Positions 50,639 to 58,619 of a stretch of 64,000 nt of DNA are shown piece by piece; positions within the stretch are counted from its first letter, which is position 1; each line of letters starts with the position of its first letter. The DNA lies in the NCBI RefSeq assembly GCF_019795155.1, contig NZ_JAILYN010000001.1, positions 124,001 through 188,000 on the forward strand. The letters run 5' to 3'. The stretch comes from Marinobacterium arenosum (GTDB taxonomy: Bacteria > Pseudomonadota > Gammaproteobacteria > Pseudomonadales > Balneatricaceae). A program made the translations under genes and the position numbers. A model generated the notes under the pieces. It was not told where the DNA came from, searched no databases, and saw only the letters and a program-made list of their open reading frames with translations.

Positions 50639-51823
50639 TTAGGCGCGCTCGAACAGCGCCGCAATCCCCTGGCCGCCACCGATACAGAGGCTGACCATCG
50701 CATAGCGGCCATTGACGCGGTTCAGTTCGTGCAGCGCCTTGACGGTGACGACCGCGCCGGTGGCACCGATCGGGTGGCCCAGCGAGATACCGCTGCCGTT
50801 CGGGTTCAGCCGCGCCTGCGGCAACTCCAGCTGCTGCGCCACCGCCAGTGCCTGGGCGGCGAAAGCTTCGTTGACCTCGTAGACGTCGATATCGTTGACG
50901 CCCAGGCCGTTGCGCTCGAGAATCTGGCGGATCGCCGGCACCGGGCCGATCCCCATGTATTTCGGATCAACCCCCACCACCGAGTAATCGACCAGCCGGG
51001 CCAGCACCGGGCGACCTTCCGCCTCGGCCTTCTCGCGGTCCATCATCAGCAGGGCCGCCGCGGCGTCATTCAGCCCGGAGGCGTTGCCGGCGGTGACGGT
51101 GCCATCTTTCTTAAACACCGGCTTCAGCTTGGCCATATCCTCCGGCGTGCAGTCGAAGCGGACATGCTCGTCGGTATCGAACAGGGTGACGCCCTTACGG
51201 CTTTTCAACTCCACTGGCAGGATCTGTTCCTTGAAATGGCCCTGTTCGATCGCCCGCTGCGCGCGGTTGTGGCTCTCGGTGGCCAGCGCATCCTGCTGTT
51301 CGCGGCTGATGCCATATTTTTCGGCGACATTCTCGGCGGTCACCCCCATATGGATATGGTTGAACGGGCAGTGCAGCGCGCCGACCATCGGATCGACCAT
51401 CGCACCGTCGCCCATCCGCTGACCGAAACGGGCGGTCGGCAGCCAGTAAGGCGAGCGGCTCATCGACTCGGCACCACCGGCCACCACGGTATCGCAGATA
51501 CCCAGCTCGATCTGCTGGGCGGCGCTCACCAGCGCCTGCAGACCGGAGCCGCACAGCCGGTTGACGGTCAACGCCGGGGTTTCCTGCGGCAAACCGCCAT
51601 TAATGGCAGCGACCCGGCCCAGGTACATGTCGGCTGGCTCGGTGTGGATCACGTTGCCGAAAACGCTGTGACCGACGCTTTCCGGCGTCACGCCGGCACG
51701 TTTCACCGCCTCGGCCACCAGCATGCCGGCCAGCGCGCCCGGCGCATATCCTTTCAGGCTGCCGCCGTAACCGCCAATCGCTGTACGTACACCACTGACG
51801 ACTACCACTTCACGTTTCTGCAT
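50639..51823 (-). CDS. Acetyl-CoA C-acyltransferase (thiolase)
   Basis: 394-residue thiolase. Nucleophile Cys91 in NRLCGSGLQAL, GHPIGATGA with the His and the C-terminal CIGGGQGIA with the second Cys. It cleaves 3-ketoacyl-CoA (or condenses acetyl-CoA). By sequence it is nearer AtoB/BktB-type biosynthetic thiolases than classical FadA, yet it heads a fadB-acyl-CoA dehydrogenase-ETF-QO operon, so a degradative role is likely. Confidence 0.9.
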   Translation of the reverse strand: MQKREVVVVSGVRTAIGGYGGSLKGYAPGALAGMLVAEAVKRAGVTPESVGHSVFGNVIHTEPADMYLGRVAAINGGLPQETPALTVNRLCGSGLQALVSAAQQIELGICDTVVAGGAESMSRSPYWLPTARFGQRMGDGAMVDPMVGALHCPFNHIHMGVTAENVAEKYGISREQQDALATESHNRAQRAIEQGHFKEQILPVELKSRKGVTLFDTDEHVRFDCTPEDMAKLKPVFKKDGTVTAGNASGLNDAAAALLMMDREKAEAEGRPVLARLVDYSVVGVDPKYMGIGPVPAIRQILERNGLGVNDIDVYEVNEAFAAQALAVAQQLELPQARLNPNGSGISLGHPIGATGAVVTVKALHELNRVNGRYAMVSLCIGGGQGIAALFERA

Positions 51824-52365
51824 CGGATCTCTCCTCTCTGGTCGGGCGGCAGCCGGTGCCGGCCCCGGGTATTCTTTTTATGTTGTCTGCCCGCTGCTTT
51901 GCCTGCGTCTACCGCTTTGCAGCAGTCGGGTATAAAGCAATCTAGCCAGCTCAGTTAGTGTTCTTAGTTTGGCTTTCACTGGCTTTGCCAACAATGACCG
52001 AAACCGCCGATTAATTAACATAAGAGGACAGCCCACATAGGACAGGACGCTTAAAATGACCGTCTTCGGCGATCTCCCATCACCACCTAGTCATATGTGG
52101 ACAGCCTAAACAATCGAGCCACTTACGGCGTTTTGGTGTATTCACTCGAAATACAGCAGAGTCTAGCGGTGGCTATCAGCCACCGCATCGCACAAAAAGA
52201 CTAGAACCGAGGGCCCCCAAAGACATTTCAGACCCGCTGCCGATCTTTGCCACCGGCGCCCCAACGGTCAACGCAGAAACTTCACTCCGGCTCGCCTGTC
52301 TGAACTCTTAACCGAAGCTGAACTGTCGGCTGATGCCGGCGCCCCGAGAGACAGGCACCTGACCT
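51824..52365. other. Divergent intergenic region between beta-oxidation and TRAP operons
   Basis: 542 bases with no gene. It holds repeated CTGTCC-containing motifs on the minus strand: GGCTGTCCTCTTATGT (ending at 52031), GTTTAGGCTGTCCACATATG (52092-52111), and a CCACATA/TATGTGG inverted pair. I see no convincing PsrA or FadR site. A hairpin lies at 52166-52186. Confidence 0.45.
52166..52186. repeat. Perfect 9-bp hairpin upstream of TRAP operon
   Basis: GCGGTGGCT (52166-52174), ATC loop, AGCCACCGC (52178-52186). On the plus strand it is followed by ATCGCACAAAAAGA. It is 180 bases before tatT and could be a leader or protein-binding structure. Confidence 0.45.
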
Positions 52366-53214
52366 ATGCGCCACCTCGCCCTGCTGCTTTTGGTAGGCAT
52401 TCTTGTTGCGGGTTGTTCCTCCATGGTTTCACGCCAGACAAGCCGGCTGGCGGAGAACCTTGCGGCGGCAATCGAGGATAACAACGACCCGGAAACCGTG
52501 CGGGCCGGCGCCCCCGCCTACCTGATCATGATTGACGGCCTGATCCATGGCGAACCGCAAAACGAGGCGCTGTTGCGGGCCGGCGCCAATATCTACAGCG
52601 CTTACGCCAATGTCTTCATCACCTCCCCCCTGCGCCGCCAGCGGCTGACCGACACCGCTATGCGTTACGCCGAGCGGGCACTCTGTCTGCGCGAGGCCAG
52701 CCTGTGCCAGGCCCGTCAGATCCGTTTTCAGGAATACCAGCGTCGACTGGATGGACTGCGACCGGACAGCGTGGCGAGTCTCTATACCCTGGCGGTGAGC
52801 TGGGCCGGCTGGATACAGGCACGCCGTTCAGACTGGCAGGCGATGGCACAGCTGCCGCAAGTGGAGGTCTCGCTGAAACGGGTGCTGGAGTTGAATGAGC
52901 GCCATCGCCAAGGTGGAGCCCATCTCTATCTGGGGGCCCTTAATGCGCTACGCCCCCAGGCGTTGGGTGGCAATCCGGAGATCAGCCGGTTTCACTTTGA
53001 GCGGGCCATCCGGTTATCCGGCGGACACAACCTGATGGCCAAGGTGATGTTCGCCAAGGGCTACGCCCGGCTGGTGTTCAACCGGACACTGCACGACCGG
53101 CTGCTGACCGAGGTACTGCAAAGCGATCCGACCAGCGAAGGCTTTACCTTGATGAATATCCTCGCCCAGCAGCAGGCCAAGGCACTGCTGGCCGAATCGG
53201 ACGAATATTTTTAG
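52366..53214 (+). CDS. TRAP-associated TatT lipoprotein (T component)
   Basis: 282-residue lipoprotein (MRHLALLLLVGILVAGCSS, lipobox LVAGC) of the TatT family, made of helical TPR-like repeats (NEALLRAGANIYSAYANVFI, RRQRLTDTAMRYAERALCL). In Treponema pallidum Tp0956 (TatT) forms a trimer with a hydrophobic pore and docks the TRAP binding protein Tp0957. Here the binding protein gene follows 59 bases downstream. This makes the locus a tetratricopeptide-associated TRAP transporter. Confidence 0.87.
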   Translation: MRHLALLLLVGILVAGCSSMVSRQTSRLAENLAAAIEDNNDPETVRAGAPAYLIMIDGLIHGEPQNEALLRAGANIYSAYANVFITSPLRRQRLTDTAMRYAERALCLREASLCQARQIRFQEYQRRLDGLRPDSVASLYTLAVSWAGWIQARRSDWQAMAQLPQVEVSLKRVLELNERHRQGGAHLYLGALNALRPQALGGNPEISRFHFERAIRLSGGHNLMAKVMFAKGYARLVFNRTLHDRLLTEVLQSDPTSEGFTLMNILAQQQAKALLAESDEYF

Positions 53215-53273
53215 CGCATAGCACCGATCGTCGTTTTTCGTCGGCGTTCAGTGCAACAGGAGGGCCCAAGCAT

Positions 53274-54296
53274 ATGACCAGGCTGCTCTCGATTCTGATA
53301 ACGGCCCTGCTGCTGGTATCTGCTCCGGTCGGCGCCACCGTGTTCAAGATTGCCACCGTATCGCCGGACGGCTCCAGCTGGATGCAGAAGATGCGCCAGG
53401 GGGCCCGGGAGGTAGCCGAGCAGACAGAGGGGCGGGTTCAGTTTAAATTTTATCCGGGCGGCGTCATGGGGAGCGACGCGACGGTGTTGCGGAAGATCCG
53501 GCTGGGCCAGCTACAGGGCGGCGCGCTAACCGGCGGCAGCCTGGCCAGCTATGCCGGCGACAGCCAACTGTACAACCTGCCGCTGCTGTTTCACGACTAC
53601 GACGAAGTAGATTTTGTGCGTGCGCGGATGGATCCGCTCATCGCCCAGCAGCTGGAACAAGGCGGCTTTGTCACCTTCGGCCTGGCCGAGGGCGGCCTGG
53701 CCTACCTGATGAGCGACAGCGCGGTGACCGGCGTGACTCAACTGAAGGATAAGAAGGTCTGGATGCCTGCCACCGAGATCAGCTCGCAAAACACCGCCGA
53801 TGCCTTCGAGCTGAACCCCATTCCATTGAGCATTGCCGATGTGCTACCCGGCCTGCAGACCGGCCTGATCGATACGATCACCACCTCACCGATCGCCGCG
53901 ATCGCACTGCAATGGCATACCCAGGTCAGCCATATCACCAACCTGCCGCTAAGCTACTTCTACGCGGTGCTGGCAATCGACAAAAAAGCGTTTGCCAGGC
54001 TCAGCGACCGGGATCAGCAGCAGGTACGTCAAGTCATGGAGCGGGTTTTCCACGATATCGATCGCCAGAACCGCAAGGATAACATCGGCGCCTTCAGGGC
54101 CCTGCAAGCACAAGGCATCAAGCTGAGCCAGCCCTCGCGGGCAGAGATAGTCGAATGGCGCCGGCGCGCCCACCGAGCGATCACCCAACTGTTGCAGAGC
54201 GGTGAGCTGTCGCGCGATCTCTACCGGCAGCTGGCGAAACACCTCGATAACTTCCGCAACGGCGGCAAGGCGCAGGGTTCCGACCGTGTGGACTAA
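53274..54296 (+). CDS. TRAP transporter solute-binding protein (DctP/TatP type)
   Basis: 340-residue periplasmic binding protein with signal peptide (LLSILITALLLVSAPVGA). DctP-family motifs: FKIATVSPDGSSWMQKMR, FKFYPGGVMGSDATVLRKIR, LADVLPGLQTGLIDT-like segment (SIADVLPGLQTGLIDTITTS) and NLPLSYFYAVLAI. In DctP proteins an Arg clamps a carboxylate; in TatP-type members the ligand is thought to be hydrophobic. GGAGGG precedes the ATG. Ends 11 bases into the dctQ frame. Confidence 0.9.
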   Translation: MTRLLSILITALLLVSAPVGATVFKIATVSPDGSSWMQKMRQGAREVAEQTEGRVQFKFYPGGVMGSDATVLRKIRLGQLQGGALTGGSLASYAGDSQLYNLPLLFHDYDEVDFVRARMDPLIAQQLEQGGFVTFGLAEGGLAYLMSDSAVTGVTQLKDKKVWMPATEISSQNTADAFELNPIPLSIADVLPGLQTGLIDTITTSPIAAIALQWHTQVSHITNLPLSYFYAVLAIDKKAFARLSDRDQQQVRQVMERVFHDIDRQNRKDNIGAFRALQAQGIKLSQPSRAEIVEWRRRAHRAITQLLQSGELSRDLYRQLAKHLDNFRNGGKAQGSDRVD

Positions 54297-54779
54297 CCTG
54301 CAACGCGGCGCCGTCTGGCTGGAGAACGCCCTGCTGGCCGGCCTGTTGCTGACTGTGATTCTGGCCGCCAACGGCCAGATATTGCTGCGCAACCTGCTCG
54401 AGTGGCCGATCACCCTTTGCTGCGCGTCACGGTGCTCTGGCTCGCCCTGCTCGGCGCTATGGCGGCAACCCGGCAACAGTCGCATATCGCCATCGACCTG
54501 CTGAGCCGGCAACTGCCGCTGGCCTGGTGCCTGGCTGCCGAGCGGGTGATCCATGCCTTCGCTGCCGGCATCTGCGTGCTGCTGAGCTGGTACAGCCTGC
54601 AGCTGGTGCTGATGGAGTACCAGGACGGGCTGATCGCATTCGCCCGGGTGCCGGTCTGGTTATGTCAGAGCATCATGCCGCTGGCTTTTGCGGTGATGGC
54701 CTGGCGTTTCCTGCGGCAGAGCCTGTACGGTAGCCAAAAGCTGGACCACCTGGCACAAACCGGCGGGCCCCAGCCGTGA
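54286..54779 (+). pseudogene. TRAP small permease (DctQ) with one-base frameshift
   Basis: The GTG at 54286 opens WTNLQRGAVWLENALLAGLL and NGQILLRNLLEW (Trp40 at 54403-54405); the frame then turns into unrelated sequence and stops at 54504. From 54405 the neighbouring frame reads ADHPLLRVTVLWLALLGAMA and on to a proper DctQ C-terminus at 54779. One extra G in TGGCC would restore LLEWADHPLLRV, the family consensus (WAD-LLR). Restored length is 164 residues with four membrane helices. It is either an inactivating deletion, a sequencing error, or much less likely recoding. Confidence 0.85.
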
Positions 54780-56056
54780 ACGCGGCGTTCTGGAGCGGCA
54801 TCCTGATGCTGGCGTTGATGCGAACGCCGATTTTCATCGTTATTGCCGCCGCCGCGCTATACGGCTTCTACCGCCAGGAGATCCACCTGTCGGTGGTGGC
54901 GGTGGAGATCTACCGGATTACCGAAACCCCGATCCTGCTGGCGCTGCCGTTATTCAGCTTCGCCGGCTACCTGCTGGCGGCCACCGGCGCCTCGCAGCGG
55001 ATGCTGCGGCTGAATGAGGCGTTACTGGGTTGGTTGCCGGCCAGCCTGCCGATCGTCGCATTCATCAGCTGTGCGCTGTTCACCGCACTGACCGGCGCCT
55101 CCGGCGTAACCATCGTGGCGCTCGGCGCGCTGCTCTACCCCGCCCTGCAGCAGAGCGGATATAGCCAGAAATTCAGCCTGGGACTGGTTACCGCCTCCGG
55201 CAGCCTGGGCCTGTTGCTGGTTCCATCCATGCCGCTGATCCTGTACGGGGTTGTGGTGCAACAGTTGAACCTGCCGATACAGCTGAATCTTACCGACCTG
55301 TTCCTTGCCGGGCTGTTGCCGGCCCTGCTGATGGTGCTGCTGTTGAGCCTGTGGAGCCTCTGGAAAAGCCGGCAACACCCGCAGGCGATCAAACCCTTTT
55401 CGCTGGCGAGGCTGCGGGACGCTCTCTGGGAAGCACGCGGCGAGCTGCCGCTGCCGTTTCTATTGCTGGGCGGCGTGTACAGCGGACTGATCAGCATCTC
55501 CGAAGCCGCGGCGGTGACCGCGCTCTATGTGCTGATCGTCGAACTGCTGGTTTACCGTGAGTTGCCGCTACGGCAGATACCGGCGGTATTGATTAAGAGC
55601 AGCATCCTGGTCGGCGAGATCATCCTGATCCTCGCGCTGGCACTGGCACTCAGCGGCCTGCTGGTCGACGCCGAAGTACCGACCCGGCTGTTCGAACTGA
55701 TCCGCGACCATGTCGACAGCAGGTTTCAGTTCCTGCTGCTGCTGAATCTACTGCTACTGTTGCTGGGCGCCTTTCTGGATATCTTCTCGGCTATCGTGAT
55801 CATGGTGCCGCTGCTGCTGCCGGTTGCTTTGGCCTACGGCGTCGACCCTATCCACCTCGGCATCATCTTCCTGGCCAATATGCAACTGGGCTACTTCACG
55901 CCGCCGGTGGGGATGAACCTGTTTATCGCCAGCGCCCGCTTCAACCAGCCGATCACCACTCTTTATCGCGCCACCTGGCCTTTCTTCGTGGTGCTGCTGA
56001 TCGCGGTGTTGCTGATCACCTACCTGCCGGTGCTTAGCCTGGGCTTGTTGGGCTGA
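54776..56056 (+). CDS. TRAP transporter large permease (DctM)
   Basis: 426-residue, roughly 12-helix membrane subunit that couples Na+ or H+ entry to solute uptake. Family features: GYLLAATGASQRMLRL, FTALTGASGVTIVALGALLYP, a second GxxxE-like half (GVYSGLISISEAAAVTALYVL in part) and YFTPPVGMNLF. The GTG start overlaps the dctQ stop by four bases, so translation is probably coupled to dctQ; the frameshift there could therefore reduce DctM too. Confidence 0.92.
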   Translation: MNAAFWSGILMLALMRTPIFIVIAAAALYGFYRQEIHLSVVAVEIYRITETPILLALPLFSFAGYLLAATGASQRMLRLNEALLGWLPASLPIVAFISCALFTALTGASGVTIVALGALLYPALQQSGYSQKFSLGLVTASGSLGLLLVPSMPLILYGVVVQQLNLPIQLNLTDLFLAGLLPALLMVLLLSLWSLWKSRQHPQAIKPFSLARLRDALWEARGELPLPFLLLGGVYSGLISISEAAAVTALYVLIVELLVYRELPLRQIPAVLIKSSILVGEIILILALALALSGLLVDAEVPTRLFELIRDHVDSRFQFLLLLNLLLLLLGAFLDIFSAIVIMVPLLLPVALAYGVDPIHLGIIFLANMQLGYFTPPVGMNLFIASARFNQPITTLYRATWPFFVVLLIAVLLITYLPVLSLGLLG

Positions 56057-56087
56057 GCCGACAGAACGGTTAATCAACGCGGCCCTA

Positions 56088-56687
56088 TCACGGCAGAAAT
56101 GGTCCGATATGACGCATGGCCCGTGCCACGTACTCATCCTTCTCGCCCACCGGTGCGACGTAATGGATCGCGCTTTGTGCAGCTTCCACCCCTGCCAGCC
56201 GGGCAATCAGCCAAACCGCCAGGTATTGAGAGGCGAGGCAGCCGCCGGCAGTGGCGATATTGCCGCTGGCATAGAACGGCTGATCCAGCACCTCGACGCC
56301 GGCCTGCTGAACCCAGGGTTTCGTTGTCAGGTCGGTACAGGCCGGCAGACCGTCGAGCAGCCCTAGCTTGGCCAGCACCAGTGCGCCGGAGCATTGTGCG
56401 CCAATCAGCTGGCGGGACGGATCAAGCTGCAGTTGCGCCATGATCGAGTCGTCAGCGACCACCTCGCGCGTTTTCATACCGCTGCCAACGATCACCGCGT
56501 CGGCGAGCGATGCCTCCTGAAGTGATACCTGGCGCTCCAGCAGCACAGCGTTCATCGATTGGATGCGCGCAATGGGGCTGGCGATGGTGACCTGCCAGTC
56601 CGGTTGCTTCACCCGGTTGAGAATGCCCAGGGCGATCAGCGAATCCAGCTCGTTGAAGCCGTCGAAGGTCAGAATGGAGATATGCAT
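56088..56687 (-). CDS. DJ-1/PfpI family protein
   Basis: 199 residues with the glutamine-amidotransferase-like fold: MHISILTFDGFNELDSL, nucleophile elbow GAQCSGAL (Cys99) and ATAGGCLASQYL. Subgroup members include ThiJ-like hydrolases and isonitrile hydratases; the Cys is present but a specific reaction cannot be named. Divergent from a MocR regulator, with a 24-base palindrome between them, so it is the probable target gene. Confidence 0.85.
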   Translation of the reverse strand: MHISILTFDGFNELDSLIALGILNRVKQPDWQVTIASPIARIQSMNAVLLERQVSLQEASLADAVIVGSGMKTREVVADDSIMAQLQLDPSRQLIGAQCSGALVLAKLGLLDGLPACTDLTTKPWVQQAGVEVLDQPFYASGNIATAGGCLASQYLAVWLIARLAGVEAAQSAIHYVAPVGEKDEYVARAMRHIGPFLP

Positions 56688-56742
56688 GGCACTGATTCCT
56701 TGTTCTGTTGAAGTTGCAAGGAAGCAGTCTATCCCCCAGAAT

Positions 56743-56766
56743 CATTACAATAAAATTATTGTAATG
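56743..56766. promoter_or_regulatory. Perfect palindromic operator between DJ-1 and MocR genes
   Basis: Two 11-base arms, CATTACAATAA (56743-56753) and TTATTGTAATG (56756-56766), around a central AA, 13 bases before the MocR start codon and 56 before the DJ-1 start. AT-rich in a GC-rich region. Most likely the binding site of the MocR-type regulator encoded alongside. Confidence 0.75.
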
Positions 56767-56779
56767 GATACATTCACAG

Positions 56780-58132
56780 ATGGCCCGCGCCCGCTACAAA
56801 CGCCTGGTCGATACGTTTGCCGCCGACATCCGGGCTGGCAAGCTGCCACCGGGCACTCGCTTGCCCACCCACCGCCAGCTTGCCGCCGAACAGGGCATTG
56901 CCCTGGTGACAGCGACAAGAGTCTATACCGAGCTGGAAAGCATGGGGTTGGTCAGCGGCGAAACCGGCCGGGGAACCTTTGTTCGGGAAACCACCCTGCC
57001 GCCCGGCCACGGTATCGATCAGCCTTCGGCAACCGAGGGGATGGTCGATCTGAACTTCAACTCGCCGTCGCTGCCGGGCCAGGCCGAGCTGCTGCGAAGC
57101 GCCCTGCGCCAGCTTGCCTCCTCCGGCGATCTGGAAGCCCTGCTGCACTACCAACCCCATGCCGGGCGTAAGCATGAACGGGCTCTAGTCGCGCGCCACC
57201 TCGAAAGCCGGGGGCTGAGCGTCGATGGCGCTCAGGTATTGATCCTGAGCGGCGCCCAGCATGGCTTGGCAACAACGGTGATGGCGCTGCTGAACCCCGG
57301 TGACCTGGTCGCAACGGATGCGCTGATCTACCCGGGCTTCAAGGCTGTTGCCGAAGTGCAGCGGCTGGAACTGGCCGCCATCCCCGCGTCAAACCGGGGG
57401 CCGGACCTGGCGGCTCTGGAGCAGCTGTGCCGCAGCCGGCGTGTGCGGGCCCTTTACGCCATGCCGACACTGCACAACCCGCTGGGCTGGGTGCTGGATA
57501 TGGAGCAACGGCAACGACTGGTGTCGATCGCCCGTCAGCATGAGCTGTTGATCATCGAGGATGCCGCCTATGCCTTCCATGCCGAAAACCCGCCCGCACC
57601 GCTGGCGACGCTCGCACCGGAGCGAACCCTGTATGTGTCCGGGTTTTCCAAGAGTATCGCCACCGGGCTGCGGGTCGGTTTTATCGCCTCACCCGCGCAG
57701 TGGGTCCCCAGGCTTGAGCGCGCCATCCGGGCGACAACCTGGAACACCCCCGGCTTAATCACGGCGCTGGCCTGCCGCTGGCTCGAAGATGGCACCGTCG
57801 CCCGCCTGGAGGCCGAGAAACGTGCCGATGCCATGGCCAGGCAAGCGCTGGCCAGAGAGATTCTCGACGGGCTGGACTATATCAGCCACCCGGTATCCTA
57901 CTTCGTATGGCTTCCGCTGCCTGATGAGGTGCGTGCGGACCAGGTCGCGACGACACTCATGCGTGAAAATATCTCGGTTTCCACCGCAGAACCCTTTGCA
58001 ACGACCCATCATGTCCCCCACGCGATCCGGCTGGCGCTGGGCTCGGTGGACCTCGACACCCTTGACGTGGCGCTACGAAGAGTGAGGCAACTGATCGACG
58101 ACTATTCCTGCGGTGCAGTCCCTCGCCAATGA
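56780..58132 (+). CDS. MocR/PdxR-type GntR regulator with aminotransferase domain
   Basis: 450 residues: N-terminal GntR winged helix (PPGTRLPTHRQLAAEQGIAL, VYTELESMGLVSGETGRGTF) and a fold-type I aminotransferase domain. The PLP lysine lies in YVSGFSKSIATGLRVGF, and ALYAMPTLHNPLGW and LIIEDAAYAFH are the Asn and Asp contacts. PLP or a PLP adduct probably controls DNA binding. It likely regulates itself and the divergent DJ-1 gene through the palindrome. Confidence 0.9.
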   Translation: MARARYKRLVDTFAADIRAGKLPPGTRLPTHRQLAAEQGIALVTATRVYTELESMGLVSGETGRGTFVRETTLPPGHGIDQPSATEGMVDLNFNSPSLPGQAELLRSALRQLASSGDLEALLHYQPHAGRKHERALVARHLESRGLSVDGAQVLILSGAQHGLATTVMALLNPGDLVATDALIYPGFKAVAEVQRLELAAIPASNRGPDLAALEQLCRSRRVRALYAMPTLHNPLGWVLDMEQRQRLVSIARQHELLIIEDAAYAFHAENPPAPLATLAPERTLYVSGFSKSIATGLRVGFIASPAQWVPRLERAIRATTWNTPGLITALACRWLEDGTVARLEAEKRADAMARQALAREILDGLDYISHPVSYFVWLPLPDEVRADQVATTLMRENISVSTAEPFATTHHVPHAIRLALGSVDLDTLDVALRRVRQLIDDYSCGAVPRQ

Positions 58133-58142
58133 GGCCCCGCTC

Positions 58143-58340
58143 TCAATCGGCACCGGGGCCTTGCTGCCCGGCCGTCAGCCGGCAGAGAAGGATGCCGACA
58201 AACACCACCACCAGGCTGGCCAGAGAAACCTCGATGCGCGGTTCGGCAACCAAAGCCTGCCGTAACAACGTCAAGAGCAGGATGGCAAGAATCAATCCGA
58301 CACCCAGCCGATAGCGGAGATCGACTTGCGAACACTTCAT
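58143..58340 (-). CDS. Small two-helix membrane protein
   Basis: 65 residues with two predicted membrane helices (LGVGLILAILLLTLLRQALV and VSLASLVVVFVGILLCRL) joined by a short polar loop. GGAGGGGTT directly before the ATG supports translation from 58340. Not recognised; could be a small stress or toxin-like membrane protein. It is convergent with the MocR gene, whose stop is only 10 bases away. Confidence 0.55.
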   Translation of the reverse strand: MKCSQVDLRYRLGVGLILAILLLTLLRQALVAEPRIEVSLASLVVVFVGILLCRLTAGQQGPGAD

Positions 58341-58487
58341 AACCCCTCCGGAACGATCGCCGCTGCAGTCGACAGAATCAGGCCCAGTGCCCGCCACTCA
58401 ACGCTTCGAAGGCGACCGTCGCATCTTCAACTCTAAGCCATTCCACCGCCTCGGGTGCCCAGCCGAGCAACGATTTTCGCCTTTCGC

Positions 58488-58516
58488 CTTGAATTCCAGC
58501 GAACCGGACCTATCTA
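58488..58516 (+). promoter_or_regulatory. Sigma-32 heat-shock promoter of the Hsp20 gene
   Basis: CTTGAA (58488-58493), a 15-base spacer, then CCTATCTA (58509-58516), close to the RpoH consensus CTTGAAA / CCCCATNT. Transcription would start near 58524. Confidence 0.7.
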
Positions 58517-58523
58517 TCAGGTA

Positions 58524-58619
58524 ACGGCACGAAGCTCGACGGAGTTCGGCTGTGTTCAGCGGTTCGATCACTTTGATGAACCGATCAAACGACATATTGC
58601 TTAACGAAAGGATATGAAG
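58524..58619 (+). ncRNA. ROSE-like RNA thermometer in the Hsp20 leader
   Basis: The leader holds a strong upstream hairpin (58560-58583, CGGTTC...GAACCG) and a start-site helix (58593-58616): CATAT-TGCTT-AACG-AAAGG-ATATG. The UUGCU element faces the ribosome site AAGGA, the hallmark of ROSE thermometers, where non-canonical G-G and U pairs melt on heating. A 5' stretch (58535-58560) can form a further stem. Confidence 0.78.

Noticed and set aside
52014-52111. FadR or PsrA operator upstream of the thiolase gene
   Set aside because: No GAAAC-N-GTTTC type or FadR-type palindrome fits; only the CTGTCC repeats are present.
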